The notes below the pieces were generated by a model that ran no database searches, was not told the DNA's origin, and saw only the letters and a program-made list of their open reading frames with translations. From Balanoglossus misakiensis (Eukaryota > Hemichordata), in contig CM082588.2 of NCBI GenBank assembly GCA_040954595.2, positions 1,488,001-1,552,000 of the forward strand: 64,000 nt of DNA, given 5' to 3'. Position numbers and translations under genes: made by a program. Positions 14,576-28,120 of the stretch are shown here, piece after piece. Positions within the stretch are counted from its first letter, which is position 1. Every line of letters starts with the position of its first letter.

Positions 14576-17500
14576 CCTCGATGAGGCTTGTATCAGCAAA
14601 CGTAAATTATCTTAATGGCAAATAAATTGCATTGAAGCTGGTTAACTGATAGTTTTTGAGAATGCCAAAATATTCGACGAGTTTCGGTACCATACACCCT
14701 CATTTGCTTGCGCATGGCGTATACACAATCGAAATTGAAACGTCTCCTGTCGTTAACATTTCGACTCTAAACAGTCTCTGAATTAAAGATGGACCATTAA
14801 ACCCAATCTGTTACATCTATCGAAAACGGTCTTCCGGAATAAGTTCTTTTCCCGCCATGACATCATTGCATGAAAAAATCATCAATTCAATCAAACCCGC
14901 ATCCTGCAACAATTCTCAGATGGCCAAAACATCGGTTTGCTTTTTGCTTGTAATCAATGACAACGATGACCCGGGGAATGACAAGTTACGATCTGAAATA
15001 AAAGTCTGTGTTTAGCTTCCTTGTTATCTGTGCAGTCTGTGTATAGACGACCTAGCCAGGCGACGGGATTATATTAGTTGTATTGATTTAGTCACATGTG
15101 AAGAGGACATCATTTCCTGGCGAACAAAATAAGCGGAACTAACATTTCACTTTGTTTGGGTTCACTATGAAGAATAGTAAAATACAGACATCTTTCAACA
15201 TTGTCAGACACCGTTGTTCTTTTGACGATGTGTTGCCGGGGTAACGTGCACACAGTCCCATGAATGTACATCAATGTTCTTGATCTGAATTCATCAAACT
15301 TTAGCATTTTGTATGCAATGAGTTCTGTGCAAATTACATTTCACAAGATGGTGTAATTTAGGATTACGACATTTTATTTGTAATTTTTGAAAGTTTTACT
15401 GCCATGAAATTATTTGCAATGCTTACCTGAAACATTTTAGTCTGACGTTTCCAACCCATTGCATACCCACTATTTGCAATAAGATTATTGTGTTTGTGTT
15501 TGGGTATGAAAGACTGAAACGTAGTGCAATGAAGTGACCCACATTGCATATCATTTACTGTGTTACAGATGAGTTATGTTGAGTTCCACATTGAGAGTGA
15601 CGACAGGGTTATATTTGCCCACCATGCATTGTATCTGATAATTATTTGTGGCATTTATTTATACTGATGTGCTTGTTAGCTATGGCCGGAATGAAAGGCT
15701 ATGCAACGTGTTCGATGGTGGTGAATCATCTCATATTTGAGATATTCCACCCATCATACATACAAACATTCGTGTTGGACCAGCTGTTCTTAAAATAGTA
15801 CGAACGGCGCAGGCTCAAGCAACAAACAGTTGCATTCGCTGATGTTTTAACCGGTGCCACGCGCATGAATTATATGAAGTGAAAATGGGCTCTCCTGTGA
15901 ACATGTTTTAGTGAAAATGTTTCAGGTAAGCGTTGTAGATCGTTTCATGGCTGTAAAACTTTAAAAATTTATATATGAACAATGAATGATAAAGTCACTC
16001 TTTAAATGGGTACTCAGCTCTTAAAGGTTCCACATTTACAATGATCTTTTCATCGTATGATCGATAAAATATTGTATTTAAAGTTATCGCGAAATGAAAC
16101 AGCAATGTGTGTGGCAGGAACCGAGACAAGTTTTCGATAACAGCTGCTTAGTGATGCTGATATGAAACATGCAAAAAATTGATGTGATGATAAGCAACAA
16201 TGCGGGCAATGCAGTGGTGTATATTACACAGGTCTCTATGGACTTGGCGACAGTTTTAGCGATGCTATGAGGTTCTGCCGGCGTGTGTTGAGAATGGGGA
16301 AAATTCTGTGTGTAGTATGTGCTACCTTAGGGGTCATATGCCACATACAGGCACTGGGAATGGGGCAGAGCAATTTTAATCATGTTGCTATATTCGTCTG
16401 TAGTCTGTAACCCAATATATTCAATACTTCATCTGTGATAAAAGGTGACAGGAATAGAAATGATTCTTATCACCAAACGTGTAGCACTGGTGTCTCTCCT
16501 GATAAGTGGTGACATTTTTATTGCAATTGCGAAGTGTTATGAATTTTTGTTAATCCCTCGATAACAATCGAAACTCTTGTATGTCAACGGGCCAAAGACA
16601 TATCTTCCCGACCACAGGGTCATTAAAGTTGCATAAAAGCTCAGTCATGAGAACTTGGTGACCTTACACAGCTCATTTACGTCACTTTTGCTCATGTTTA
16701 CGAGAATTTGCTGTCAGATCGTGACCAGAGCGCCGCCTGTTTTGACACTGATTGTGAAAAAACTGCGACCTGAATGACATTGACAATTACTCCTGACAGG
16801 TTCAGGGGATGACTCCTATTCATATAATTTCGACACATCTCTTGAATCAATGAAAACATTAGTTGTTGCTCGGTGTGTAACAAAAGTCACCCACTGTGGA
16901 AAATTGAACGAGCCAGTAGATCAAGAAGAAACAAACAGTAACAGTAATAGTTTTCAACCATGAAAAGAGATGGCGTTCAATGCTTTCTTTCTAGTGAAAC
17001 TCGACGAGCACACTGCGGCAATCTTAGTCACTCCTCACGTATCTACCCCCCTTTTGCATACAAGTCATCACGTTGGTAGTGTTGCTGACCAGACCTGCAG
17101 GATGCTGAGAATTTTATTGTTTTAATCGATAAGATCAGTTATCCCGACTCATACTGCTCCATCAGGACGGCTATACGATACTGTAGTGGGAGGCATGTAA
17201 CTCTTTACTTTACATTCTCGTTCTCGTTGAATGGCCATTATCAGTTGGAAGCAGTGTTCAACTTACCTTTCCGCAAAACGTTTCTCTGTGGGGCAGGTTA
17301 TTCCACCTGGAGCGAAGTATGACTTTACAATGCCTGTGGCGAATTTTGTGTCTCCATAACAAAGCGATTACGTAGACTTTCCAAACCAAACGTGCAGTGT
17401 AAAGACTTGTCTGTTTATATTGATGTGTGACTGGCAGAAGGGTCTAATGACAGATACACTCAGTGGATGGGCTGTAGTTAACTGCAGTGCAAAATATTTG

Positions 17501-20500
17501 GGACTGTCATAGAAATGGTGATGTCGACTCCCTTAACTTACAGTTTAAAATAAACCCGATTTTGTCGCCAGGGAAACCAACCAATTGCAAGAGTGAGGCT
17601 TTTAGCGGCCGTTTCCAATGGCGATAATAGTTAGATGACACCATACATCCTGAACGTTAAGCAACACGTGCCGTAATTGTTACATTCACGTTAAAATCCA
17701 CGTGCAAATTTCAGCTTAAACGTTTTCCTGTACAACGATTTTTGTCTTGCAAGAATCATGTAACCAAACATGTCAAAGTGGATCAATAAGCCCTCGTTAG
17801 AGGAAATAACCTATCGTCCTACATTTAGCGATAGTGATGTATCACCTTGTCACAGACTCATATTTGCATTTTATGACAGAAATATGAAACGGTCTTCTGC
17901 TATTGTTACATCTTGTTGGCAGTGGTGACGTCTGCTGTCTCTCCGCCAAATCGCATCAGAAATAAACCAGTTTCCCCAATACCTGAAAACGACTGAAATG
18001 GTGTTATCAAAATGTTTCAGTAGGATAAATTCGGACACAGATTACTGTCGTATCATTCTCGATGCCGCGTCGCGTGAGGCCATTTCACGTTCCATGGCTT
18101 TTCGAACATCAGAAATGATGATTGAGTAATCCCAGGTGACACACATTCTACTTGCATTCACTGTAAGGATCATTCCGTTAGCTGACAGAGAAGTCTGAAA
18201 ATCAGTCAACGATAATTGCTTGGTCTTGGCGAAGTCAATTTTCGACGATCATATCTATTGTAGCATCCAACTGATCATAGACTCACCATTTGTATATAAA
18301 CAAGTTTTTAAAGGTCTGCGGGCAGAATTAATGCACTTGAAAGGTACTATGTGACCAAATCGCAATAGAAATATACAGCAATCATTGCGGTATTTCTATT
18401 CATCATGATTTTCACTCATCTGCGCAGTCTATATCCCTATATTTTTTACTATATCGCAAATTTGCATTTTTAGCTCTGCTGTAAAGTTTGTCCAAGTCTC
18501 AAGAGAAATGCACCATTAAATTCTGAAACAATTATCTTGTTTATAATGCAAAGTATCACAGTAGAGGTGTATCGTCTGCTAGGTTGCTTGTTTTAGTTTG
18601 TCACAGATACAGGCAAAGTATGGACTTCAGATACAATAATGTAATCAGATATGCATTAAGACCATGCATGCATACATGTACACATTCATTATGTGTCTCA
18701 ATCTAAAATAATTTTAGTCCAGATGAGTCTAGTCGAGTCTCAGTCTCATAAGTTACATTCATTCGATGTTTGTCCCCTGTGAGTGTATTAGGACATGTTT
18801 TTCTGCTCGTTATATCTCCATGTCAACAGTCTTTTCCAAGCATACACTCACGCAATTATCTGCTAACAATAATTGTTTTTGGCTGTCATTTTAATCAGTA
18901 TTTCTGTTTCGTTAAATTGCTGTGTCAGTTGAGAAATACCCATTTGTTATTATCTTGACTTTTGCCAGATGTTTTTCCTTTCTTGCGAGTATATCTTAAA
19001 TTATAAAAAACAAGGATAGTGTGTGAAAAACGCTACGTATGTATGATTTGTATTGACCATGATGATAAACGAAACTTAATAAGAATGACGTTTTTTTTTA
19101 AATTTGAAGTTACGTAATAGGTTTGTGACGTTGGAGGTCTGTTTTTGAAGGAAATGCCCAGGGGAAGGTGTTTTGCTGTCAATAGACAATAGCTTATTAG
19201 TCTCATTTGTGTGTCGCAAGTAGCAAGTATAGGTCATTTTGGTGGCAACATCTTAACAGGGGGCAAGGTCTGTGAAGCAGTGCGATTTTGCTTTGGAAGC
19301 CTCTCAGCTGGACAACTCATGCTATGTGCTTTAGTTCTATCAACCTGGTGATGAGGAATTTGCTCAGGTGTAAAACCAAAAAGTAGGTTAACTGAGTTGA
19401 CACTCTTCGACCGTCTTAGTGGCGATGTGTTATTAGAACACTTGGCAACATCAGAATTGTTACTAAAAGCGCTAGCTTTAATTTCCTATCACTCGTTTCA
19501 TTAATTGTTCCGTGGAAAATTTGAAATGCGCAAACTTCACCTTCACAGCTGTAAATCATTCACTCAAAGCCGTAAACAATATTATGCCGACCGCTTTTCA
19601 CTCTCTTCGCGATTCGAAATGACGTGGTTTTTATTGTGCTTCAATGCTGTCATGCAACGTAATGAAATTGTCAGTGAAGGCCCGCCCCTCAGACTTGATC
19701 AATGCCCGAACGAGGGATTTTGATGAAGTTGTTTTATCGTCAACAGGTAACGGTCTTTTTATCATCAACATGACCGTGGAACTCTCCCGCTGTGAAAGAA
19801 ATTGTCGCAGCGTCACCAGATAGTCAATTCTAAAGTGGTTCCCCTGAAACATTCGGATGACGAGGTTGACGGAGTAAACTAAAATCGATACTTGTTTCTC
19901 CGTGCGATTCTGTTCGTGTCAGAGGAGACAAGCCATTATGTACCGGTGCTTTGACACGCTGTCACCTTTGAAATATCCAACTACACACGTGTCACCCTGA
20001 ACATTCCAAATTTAATCTTACTCACAGACGCACTATTTACGCCAACAGATATATCATTCTAAATTGACGTATAGCAGATACAAATTACTCGTCATAATTT
20101 TTGCAATAATAATAAAATGTACCATCCTGATATAAAACAGGTACAGAGTAAAAATGAAGAAATTGGCATTTTATGTTTTAGTTTTTTTACTCAGATCACA
20201 CCAGTACAATAAAATTGCTAATTTCGAAGGTCCAAGAAGATGAAGGCTGTAAAACTAAAAATAGAAGCAATATACACTATTTTTACTTCTCTCGCATAAA
20301 AGGACTGATTGTCTTATTCTGTCAGCATTTTGCCATGTCGTTGGCTGAATTCCCATGCCGAACATTATCAAAGCTCTGTGGACCTGTAGTAAGGCTACAT
20401 GTATACTCATTGTGCAGGCGAAACCAAGCATCATATGTCAATAAGACGGCTTTACAGGGAATATCACTGACACGTGACAAACCTCAGGTTTTGGTCAACT

Positions 20501-20680
20501 TTTCTCGGTATCGTGGCGCGAATCACTGTAAACGCGGTTTGAATCAACTAACGTTGCCTTGCATACCACGCGAAGTGACGACTTCCTCTGGTGCTTGCGT
20601 CATGTTGCCAATGGCGATTTCATTATTTCCCGCCTTGGAACCGAGTTCCGGCTGAAAGCTGTCTTTGTGCGCATGTCAGG
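14576..20680. other. Gene-free stretch, 6 kb
   Basis: No coding exon, RNA gene or clear mobile element was recognised. The open frames are short, of random composition and without family motifs. The far right end lies just upstream of the TATA-like element that may serve the receptor gene. Confidence 0.5.
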
Positions 20681-20686
20681 AAAATG

Positions 20687-20804
20687 TATAATAAAGTACC
20701 CAGACCTGGGGACTCTGAATCACAAGCTTTGTCTTCTTCAGAGAAGTGCGACGTGAACTAAACGCTTGTTTGAACGACTCCTGTCTATATGTTCACATCT
20801 GCAG
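20687..20804 (+). promoter_or_regulatory. Possible promoter and 5' leader exon of the receptor gene
   Basis: A TATA-like box (TATAATAA, 20687-20694) is followed about 110 bp later by a strong donor-like site, CTGCAG|GTAGGG, after 20804. The next good acceptor with a pyrimidine-rich tract, TTTTTTCATTCAG, ends at 22823, in front of the receptor coding exon. A leader exon of roughly 20717-20804 joined to 22824 by a 2.0-kb intron would give a normal 5' UTR. The start near 20717 is only the usual distance from a TATA box. The model rests on splice signals alone; no transcript evidence is available to me. Confidence 0.3.
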
Positions 20805-22823
20805 GTAGGGCAGTTTTTCATGATACTTGCATTCTGAACATTTTCCATGGACGGTAGTGTCTGCAGAACTAAATTTTAACCAATTTGTCAGCTCATGCAA
20901 TCAAAAGGTAGAAATCTAGTGAATATGTTGTGCGATTTTAGAATCATTATTTTATTTTGCGATTTTGAAATCGGGTGCTTTGCTTAATTACAAAACATAG
21001 CACGACTTTGGTAAGCTAGATTGTGCCGTCACATTAGTTTCGATCGATGAGAATGAATCGGATGGTTATATTTCGTCAGAAAGTGATAGCAAGCATTCAA
21101 TTGATGTTTTATGGCAATGGGCTTTGACGACTGTTCCACACACTATCTGCTTTGCTTCTGGTAGCATGTTATATCTTGCCACGAGATAACAAGTGTTCAT
21201 TAAGGGGACCGCGCTCTCCTCTGTCCTTTCACCATAAAACCCACACTTGTGCAATGCATGCACGTATTGTATCTTCCCACGGCGGTAACATGCAGACAGT
21301 CTTGAAAATGTTGATATCGTTATCAAGTGAATATCCATCTTTAGGGAAATTTCAAATCAAATTAAGCCGGCGCTCTTAACTATTAATGTTTTGCAAATTT
21401 TTATCAGTAATTTCTACCTCCTTTCACTGAAAACCTGTAGGCAATTTGAAAGTACAATGCTCCCCATAAAATTTTTGGCAAAACCACTGCTCCCATTATT
21501 TCCTAGTTCAAAAATCTCCAGGGCAAAGTTCTAAGAGCATGATATTGGAATTTTCATTTTTGAAGTGTGTGTGCTGTATTATGCACCAGTATTCTCATGC
21601 ATAGCTAGTGCTTTTACACGACGTAAATAGAATTACTGCTGTACAGCCGCGACTAGTTTCCTCCTTAGGATGAAATAGAACACATTTACCAAAGCTGACG
21701 ACCGAAGGCGGCCGAGAAGAAAATTTTACCGCATTCTCCAATCAGCTATAATCTGATCAATTGCGACCCATTGAGCAGGCTTTATTTTGCTGCAGGCGAC
21801 ATGCTTCCCCGCCCGTTACCGACGACGATAATAACAACAAATGAATGAAGGAAACGCAGTGTAAAACAAAATAGATTTTTAGACTCTGTGACGTGGTTTG
21901 CATGCACTTGCTTTGCCAGGAATTGTGTTCCAGACTTGATTACAAAAATGTGGAATGCTTCTATCTTTCCCCTTGAGTAGATTTGTTCTTGGCCGTGTTG
22001 AAAATGTAAATTGTGGCCCACAGATAGTGAAAAATGAAAATGACGGAACCCCTATTTCATTTCCACAATAATGAGATACTGTTGACAGGGTATTGAATCG
22101 CAGTGAACGAATATGAGAAGGGTCACATACCGACCATTCTTCAATTGTTGGAGATTTTCTGAGATCTTCGGTTCCTGTTGTTGAAACTACTAAAATTGCA
22201 CGAACATTTTTGTGAAGGTTTATTCCATACTATTTTAGTTCCTCGTCAAAACTAGCAACAATCGAGAAGGTACCAGTATATCTCTTGTACAGGGTATCAC
22301 AAAAGTACCCTTTGTGCTTAAATAAATAAATTTATCATTTTGCAAAACAGTGGCAGTTTAAAACATACTCATTTATAGTATCATTCCCTGTATTAACATA
22401 AACCACGATGGACATAAAAAAAACTTGTATGTGTTTCAAGGAAATAAATTTACAGCAAGTTACTGTATGCTTGGGTATAATCGAACATTGTGATAGTATA
22501 CTTGCCTTTATTTTGCAGTTCTCACTTTGACTTAAACCTGACAACCATTGTGAGTGACAAATGACTCCATGGTGTACTTTACTGCAGTATCAGCTAACCT
22601 TTAGTGCATCAGACCCACGCACAGAAAAAAACACTGTTGAGAAAAACCATTTGCATTACTAGTAGACCACTCAACAGATGCCTAGTACGGAAACAAAAAC
22701 CGCGCTTGTTAGCATTCAAATTTCTCTATCTTTTTTTGATATTGATCTTCGTATATTGCTTAATTTATGACTCTCGCAGTTATAATGTTATCTGTTTCCA
22801 ACTTATTCATTTTTTTCATTCAG

Positions 22824-23198
22824 GTGTATGTTGTTATTTGATCTCTGTGAATCTGAGCTACACAATCGCCTTCGTTCGTCTGTGATTGATAGCTGAGTGG
22901 AAGACCCATTGCCATGGCGACTGGGGCTAATGAGTAAACGCTGGGATGAGAAATTGCCTCGCTTTCGAGCAAGGGATGCCAATATATGCCTTGCGGTCGC
23001 ATTGAACACACTGCTCACGCCAACCTTGTGAAAGTAATCGAGTTGGGTTTCTGCGCGCTTCGCTTTGGGTATGGTATGAACGTAAGGAGAACATTCTCCT
23101 GTACCATCTGGTTCCGTTGACGTCGCAGTTGCTCTGCTCTGGAGAATCGACGTTCCCGTCTTTTTTTAACCACATTGCTGGACGATACTTCAGCCAGC
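22824..23198 (+). other. Putative 5' UTR part of the receptor exon
   Basis: A TTTTTTTCATTCAG acceptor-like sequence ends at 22823, and the receptor start codon lies 375 bp further on with no intervening good donor. The stretch contains several upstream ATGs in other frames, each followed quickly by stops, which could damp translation. Its assignment as UTR depends on the splice model. Confidence 0.35.
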
Positions 23199-24257
23199 AT
23201 GGCCGTCGAAATGGAAGTGCTGCTCGGCAATCCCATGAACGGATCAACCTCGAGTTATTCCGAAGATTTATACAACACAACCGTGGCATCCCTTTGTTAC
23301 CTCCATCCCCATCTTCAGTACTCCATAGGTATAACCATTTCACTTATCGGCGTGGTCGCCAACCTGCTATTCATGTACGTCGTGTGCCAAGTCCCTACTA
23401 TGCGAACTGTTCTCAATGCATATCTCGTCAACCTGGCAGTCTCGGACCTGTTCCATCTCCTGTGGCACTTTTCCATATGGGTTGAATATCTGTCCGGCGG
23501 GATAGCCTCTCTCACTGAAAAGGAGTACTGTGCCCTAATGTACTTCTCGCGCCTGTTCCAGTACGTGTCCCTACTCACTGTGTCTGTGTTGAGCATCGAA
23601 CGTTACCTTGCCATCTGCAAACCCATATTTTACAGGGACAGCGTGATACACAGACGTCGATTCATAGGCATCATAATATTCTGCATCTGGTTTTTCTCGT
23701 GCGGTATTTCAGCTGAAGCCGTCGTGGACTGTTTGTCGCCAACTAGCCAACGAGCCATCGTCGGGCGGGTGCTCTTTCTGTTCACGGTGTTCTCTCTGAT
23801 GGTGCTGGTCTTTGCCATGTACATGTTGATCATACTTGCCGCCAAGAACTCCTCTCGGCCAGTTCTCACCCAGCGGAAAGAACGACAGATTGTGAGAGTG
23901 TGTCTCACAACAGCTCTCATTCACTTCATCTGCCTTTCCCCAGTGGTAATACACACCATTCTACTTATTGTGGAGATTGACGTCGCAGAAGAGGAGTACC
24001 AAATGACACATTACGTCATGTGCCTGGCAAATATTAGCTCTTACTTTTTAGAAATCAACTCTTCAGCGAATCCATTTATTTACAATATTTTGAGTACCAC
24101 TTACAGGCAAGCTTTCAAACACGCACTGTGTTGCGGTAAGAAGTCCCACCGGCGAGGAAACAGCAGTCGAGGGCACTACATGTCCGCAAGAACGCTGTCG
24201 ACTCGCAGTGCCAGCACTGGTTTCTCACCAACATCAAAAGAGGTGTGTTCCATGTGA
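23199..24257 (+). CDS. Class A (rhodopsin-like) peptide-type G protein-coupled receptor
   Basis: This single coding exon encodes 352 residues of a seven-helix plasma-membrane receptor. I chose the ATG at 23199 because it has A at -3 and G at +4; the open frame runs 8 codons further up but only from a TTG. Visible hallmarks are two N-glycosylation sequons (N14, N26), N55 in TM1, NLAVSD with D83 in TM2, C111 paired with loop-2 C178, ERY at 134-136 after TM3, W164 in TM4, a proline kink in TM6 (CLSP, 245-248), NPFIY at 291-295 in TM7, helix 8 with palmitoylation-type CC at 311-312, and a Ser/Thr-rich tail. The TM7 and ERYLAICKP segments most resemble neuropeptide receptors of the TRH, neuromedin U and ghrelin type. 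TM5 lacks the usual proline and TM6 lacks the usual tryptophan. The ligand is unknown, and signalling through G proteins is inferred from the family. Confidence 0.9.
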   Translation: MAVEMEVLLGNPMNGSTSSYSEDLYNTTVASLCYLHPHLQYSIGITISLIGVVANLLFMYVVCQVPTMRTVLNAYLVNLAVSDLFHLLWHFSIWVEYLSGGIASLTEKEYCALMYFSRLFQYVSLLTVSVLSIERYLAICKPIFYRDSVIHRRRFIGIIIFCIWFFSCGISAEAVVDCLSPTSQRAIVGRVLFLFTVFSLMVLVFAMYMLIILAAKNSSRPVLTQRKERQIVRVCLTTALIHFICLSPVVIHTILLIVEIDVAEEEYQMTHYVMCLANISSYFLEINSSANPFIYNILSTTYRQAFKHALCCGKKSHRRGNSSRGHYMSARTLSTRSASTGFSPTSKEVCSM

Positions 24258-24986
24258 ACTGCGAAGCCCACGCACAAGAGAAAAAGTAAAAAGCGCGACC
24301 CTCGGGTTCAGTTGCCTGAAAAGTGCAGAACAGTCTACAGGCAAAACTTGAGCTTAGTGACTGAAATTATTTACGCTCCGCATAACAGTCTTGTTGTTGA
24401 TGGAAAGTACACGCAACAGAGCAGAAAGTAACGTCATCAGTTGAAAACTTGTACCGGGGTTGTATTTATGATGTTATGCAAATTCATTCCTGCATTGTCA
24501 TTGTATCCCTGTCGAAATTAGAAAATGCTGAGTGCGTCATTAGTCACTCGACCACTGGAAGAAATCAAAATGACATCAAAGGCTGTATTCATTACTTATT
24601 TCTGCCTCCAGTTGTATATTAATTATCAGCTTGTTATCTTCAGACAGACTTTTTGAAATGGGAACTTTATCTGTTGGTTGTTTGGATGCACTAACAGTGT
24701 TTGGTGAATTTTTATGAGAAAGTGTTACAATTTATTTCCATGGATACCCTGATCAGTACAGTAACAATAACAGATTAACACTGGGCAGGATTGGGTGCAA
24801 TGTTCACCTGTGATAATCATAGGAAACACATTTCCCTTATTAGGCAGGTTTATAAACACTAGAGCTCAAATGAAAAAAAAGCATAGCTTTGGGAAATAAT
24901 TCCTGATCTATTTTTAAGACCTGTCGTAAACCTGCATCTAGGAACTCATCTAACCCATGCTGTATACATTGGTATGGGAAACGTAT

Positions 24987-25051
24987 CCAGTCCCCAATGA
25001 AGGCAGTGGGATACCGTGAGGTTGGCTGGCGCCTGTCAACCTCTTGACTGG
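24987..25051. repeat. Small nested inverted repeat
   Basis: CCAGTC (24987-24992) pairs with GACTGG (25046-25051), and inside it GAGGTTG (25018-25024) pairs with CAACCTC (25037-25043) around a 12-base GC-rich loop. It may be a structured RNA element in the receptor 3' region, or chance. Confidence 0.4.
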
Positions 25052-28000
25052 GGATCTGCTTTCTTACACAATCAAATTTATGTCATAGTCGATGACCCTT
25101 GAGTTCTTTTTTTCCTCGTTTCACGGTACGAGCAGCTATATGATCCGTTTCGAGATTTACGGCACGCCGTCAGCTAGTTTCAAATTAAATCGTGTTGAAG
25201 CAACAATTATACGATTCGATGGCGTGACCTGGGGACGTTTCCCTCTATCTCGTTATGTAAATGCCCAGTCAGTTTCTTCAGTGCTTTTCTTGAGGCGACT
25301 CATGAAGCAAACGTTTCATTCGCATCATACAAGTTCCATTCACAGGCAACATATAGTTGTCACTCCTGGAACTTAATACTGTTTACATTTAAGCCTCAAG
25401 CTGTGCCAGAATTCAAGTTAAACACACAAAGAATGAACTCTCCATGAGACGTGTTTGCCATAACTGAATATTTTATTTTCTCCCTTCTCAAAATGAATTA
25501 CCAGTCACGTGCGATCGAAGTAAATGTGAACTTTTAGTGAACTTTTAATTGAGGTGTATATTACACAGTTCTTTTTTCTCAATTCGAGTGTGGAATGTGT
25601 TGTTTAAACTGTGTCGGTGTCAAAACCTCACATTTTACTGAAATTTGATATTTGTCATTATCGCTGACACAAGACTTGTCAATATTGTTTTGAAACATGA
25701 CGAGTGTTCAAAAAGCGCTTGGGTTCAAAATGCACTTGATGCGTTGGCATCATGCTGTGCTATATGTTGGATGTTAATGAACTTCGCTATACCATTATAG
25801 ATAAGAGTACATGACGAACATTGCCTCCCTAACTACGGAACAACAAAACGGCGACTATTTTCGAATGACTGACAAGTCCCCATGCGGTTTGCTTGCATGA
25901 GGCGGAGAGTTTATCAGTGCAATGAATAATACACTCATCATAATAACACCATGTATTAATGCTACATAAAAACACTTTCGAGTGAAAAAGCTACGCTATT
26001 TTCTTTGTTTTTGACTGTTTGTACGTCGCATATCAGTAGAAAAATTACCCTTTGATGTCCACATGAACTCTCGACCCTAAAAAGGAAAACTTATATTCAT
26101 TGTGAACATACATGTAAGCCTCCTTGTGCATTTTATGTTTATTTACAGTCGTTAAACACAAAACGTGTATATTGCGAACTGTCCTGTTTGTGTTACTTGT
26201 ATCAAATACTGTAAAGTGATAGTGCCATTTTGCATGATAACTATATTTGTGTCATTTGTAGAATTATTAGACAAACATTCATGTTCAACTTGTTTTTTCT
26301 CACCAAAACGGACATAAACACTTTTTGTGCCAAGTTGTGTCCCAAGACTGCGTTCACACTTTTCTTTCATTTCATAATTCAGGTCTGCTGAAATGCCACT
26401 TGCGAGACAATTCTGCATTAATGTAGTCTTCTATCCCTCAGATTTCTTAATGACCTGTACGACGTGTACATAAATCATGATATTTCTCGACGTTCATGCA
26501 TGATAGCTCCTGAAGCATTGGCCCATTAAATCTTGTCTTGAAAAATATATATATGCTGTAAAATATTTGTAGACTAATCTCGGCAATCGAAAGTAGCATT
26601 GTTACGAGTAGGACATGTGTAGATATTATAAATATTGTACTGGATTCCATTAACCTGACAAGATGAGAGAGCAGAATATTCTTGGAAACAGGATTCCACA
26701 CTACAGATCTCTGCTTGAGCTCTTTCTCGAAGACAATTATAGAAAATTGTCAGTTTCAAAACAGCGAAATATTTGCAGAGATGTAAAAATATGATCACAG
26801 TGTTGTTTCATCACAAGAGGTCCATATTGGCACCAGATGATTTGTAATTGTTTGTTAGACAGAGGAGAAATTATCTCAACAACTTGTTCTGTTTCCTTTA
26901 CCATGACAATAATTGTAAGTGATTTTTACCATGTTTCATGTTGCACCAACAGGCGTATGGGTGTTCACAAACACCTGCCAAGATACTTGACTGCTGAGTC
27001 ATGATGACGTAGTGAGTGGCCTTGATTTTGCCACCGCACGACCTTCGTTTATGTTTTAAAAGAGGTCATCTGACATGAGGGTAATTTATCTAATGTTTAC
27101 GATGATTACACCATCTTTCACAAAAACAGTTCAGTCTCTGGAAGTGACGTGTTAATGTCAACCTTGGACACTTTTGGCGTGCTCGTGCTGGCATGGACGA
27201 TCGACCATGACGTCACTATTGTCCAATGAAACTTGCCTTTTTATGGCAAGCTTGTATTCTCATCACACAATTTATGTCTGAGTTTTAAATAATCACCCCA
27301 ATTTCTGTGTGTTTACATGTGAAAATGATCAATCTGATTAATTACAAATCACAATTGAAAAACAATGCACTACATTTTTGCCTTTCTGAAGTTGGAGAGT
27401 GGATTTGAGTCAATGTAATTTGTCTTAGTGTGATATACATCTGCTTTGTTAATACTTCAATAACAGAGCAAGCAAGCAGGCTACGTTCTACGTATTTAAT
27501 AAATTAATGAAAGTGAAATAGCCATTAGCCTTGGGGTCGCCTTTTTAATTGAAGCTTGTAACACCTGAAGATTTATTTGGTCTTTACTAACAATTTAATA
27601 TCGTTTTTAACATGGTTTCCTGAATGCAAAAGATAAAGCATTGCCGACCTGACTCCTGCTTGAAATGGCTTTTCCCTGGAAATTTCAAATGCCCAACTTT
27701 GGTTAAATATTTATCACGGAAAAGTGTTTATAGCCCAAAATAGATGAATGGCTGTTTTAATCATTCTTCTTTATGGTGCCTAAGGATTTGGCTCGAACTG
27801 TTGGTTGACTCGAGGTTCAGACTGTATATAATCAAATGATTTCTTTGCCTATAAATAATTACAACTTTTTGCAATTATTGTTCTGCTGAGATGGGTTGAA
27901 ATAACCAGCAGTAAAGTTGACCAGCATTTGATGAGTGTCGCACATGGAGCACAGATGATTTGATAACTTATCAATAATGTGTTGAGCGTCTTATTTTCAA

Positions 28001-28069
28001 TTACTTGACTTCAATTTGATCCTTTTTAGCTCCCTTGTTCACACACAGGACCTAATGTTATACTAATAT

Positions 28070-28120
28070 CTGTAGGTCTGTCTGTAGGTCTGTCTGTAGG
28101 TCTGTCTTTGTGTGTGTGTC
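28070..28120. repeat. TCTGTAGG/TCTG simple repeat
   Basis: Three 12-base TCTGTAGGTCTG units and a following TG run form a short tandem tract. The next 150 bp have no repeat of their own inside this window, but the whole could be the edge of a dispersed repeat. Confidence 0.65.

Noticed and set aside
20215-20655. Open frame of 146 codons, + strand
   Set aside because: Composition is random, no domain or membrane pattern is visible, and it overlaps the promoter-like region.
23175-23198. Eight extra codons in front of the receptor
   Set aside because: They begin with TTG; the ATG at 23199 has a strong Kozak context.
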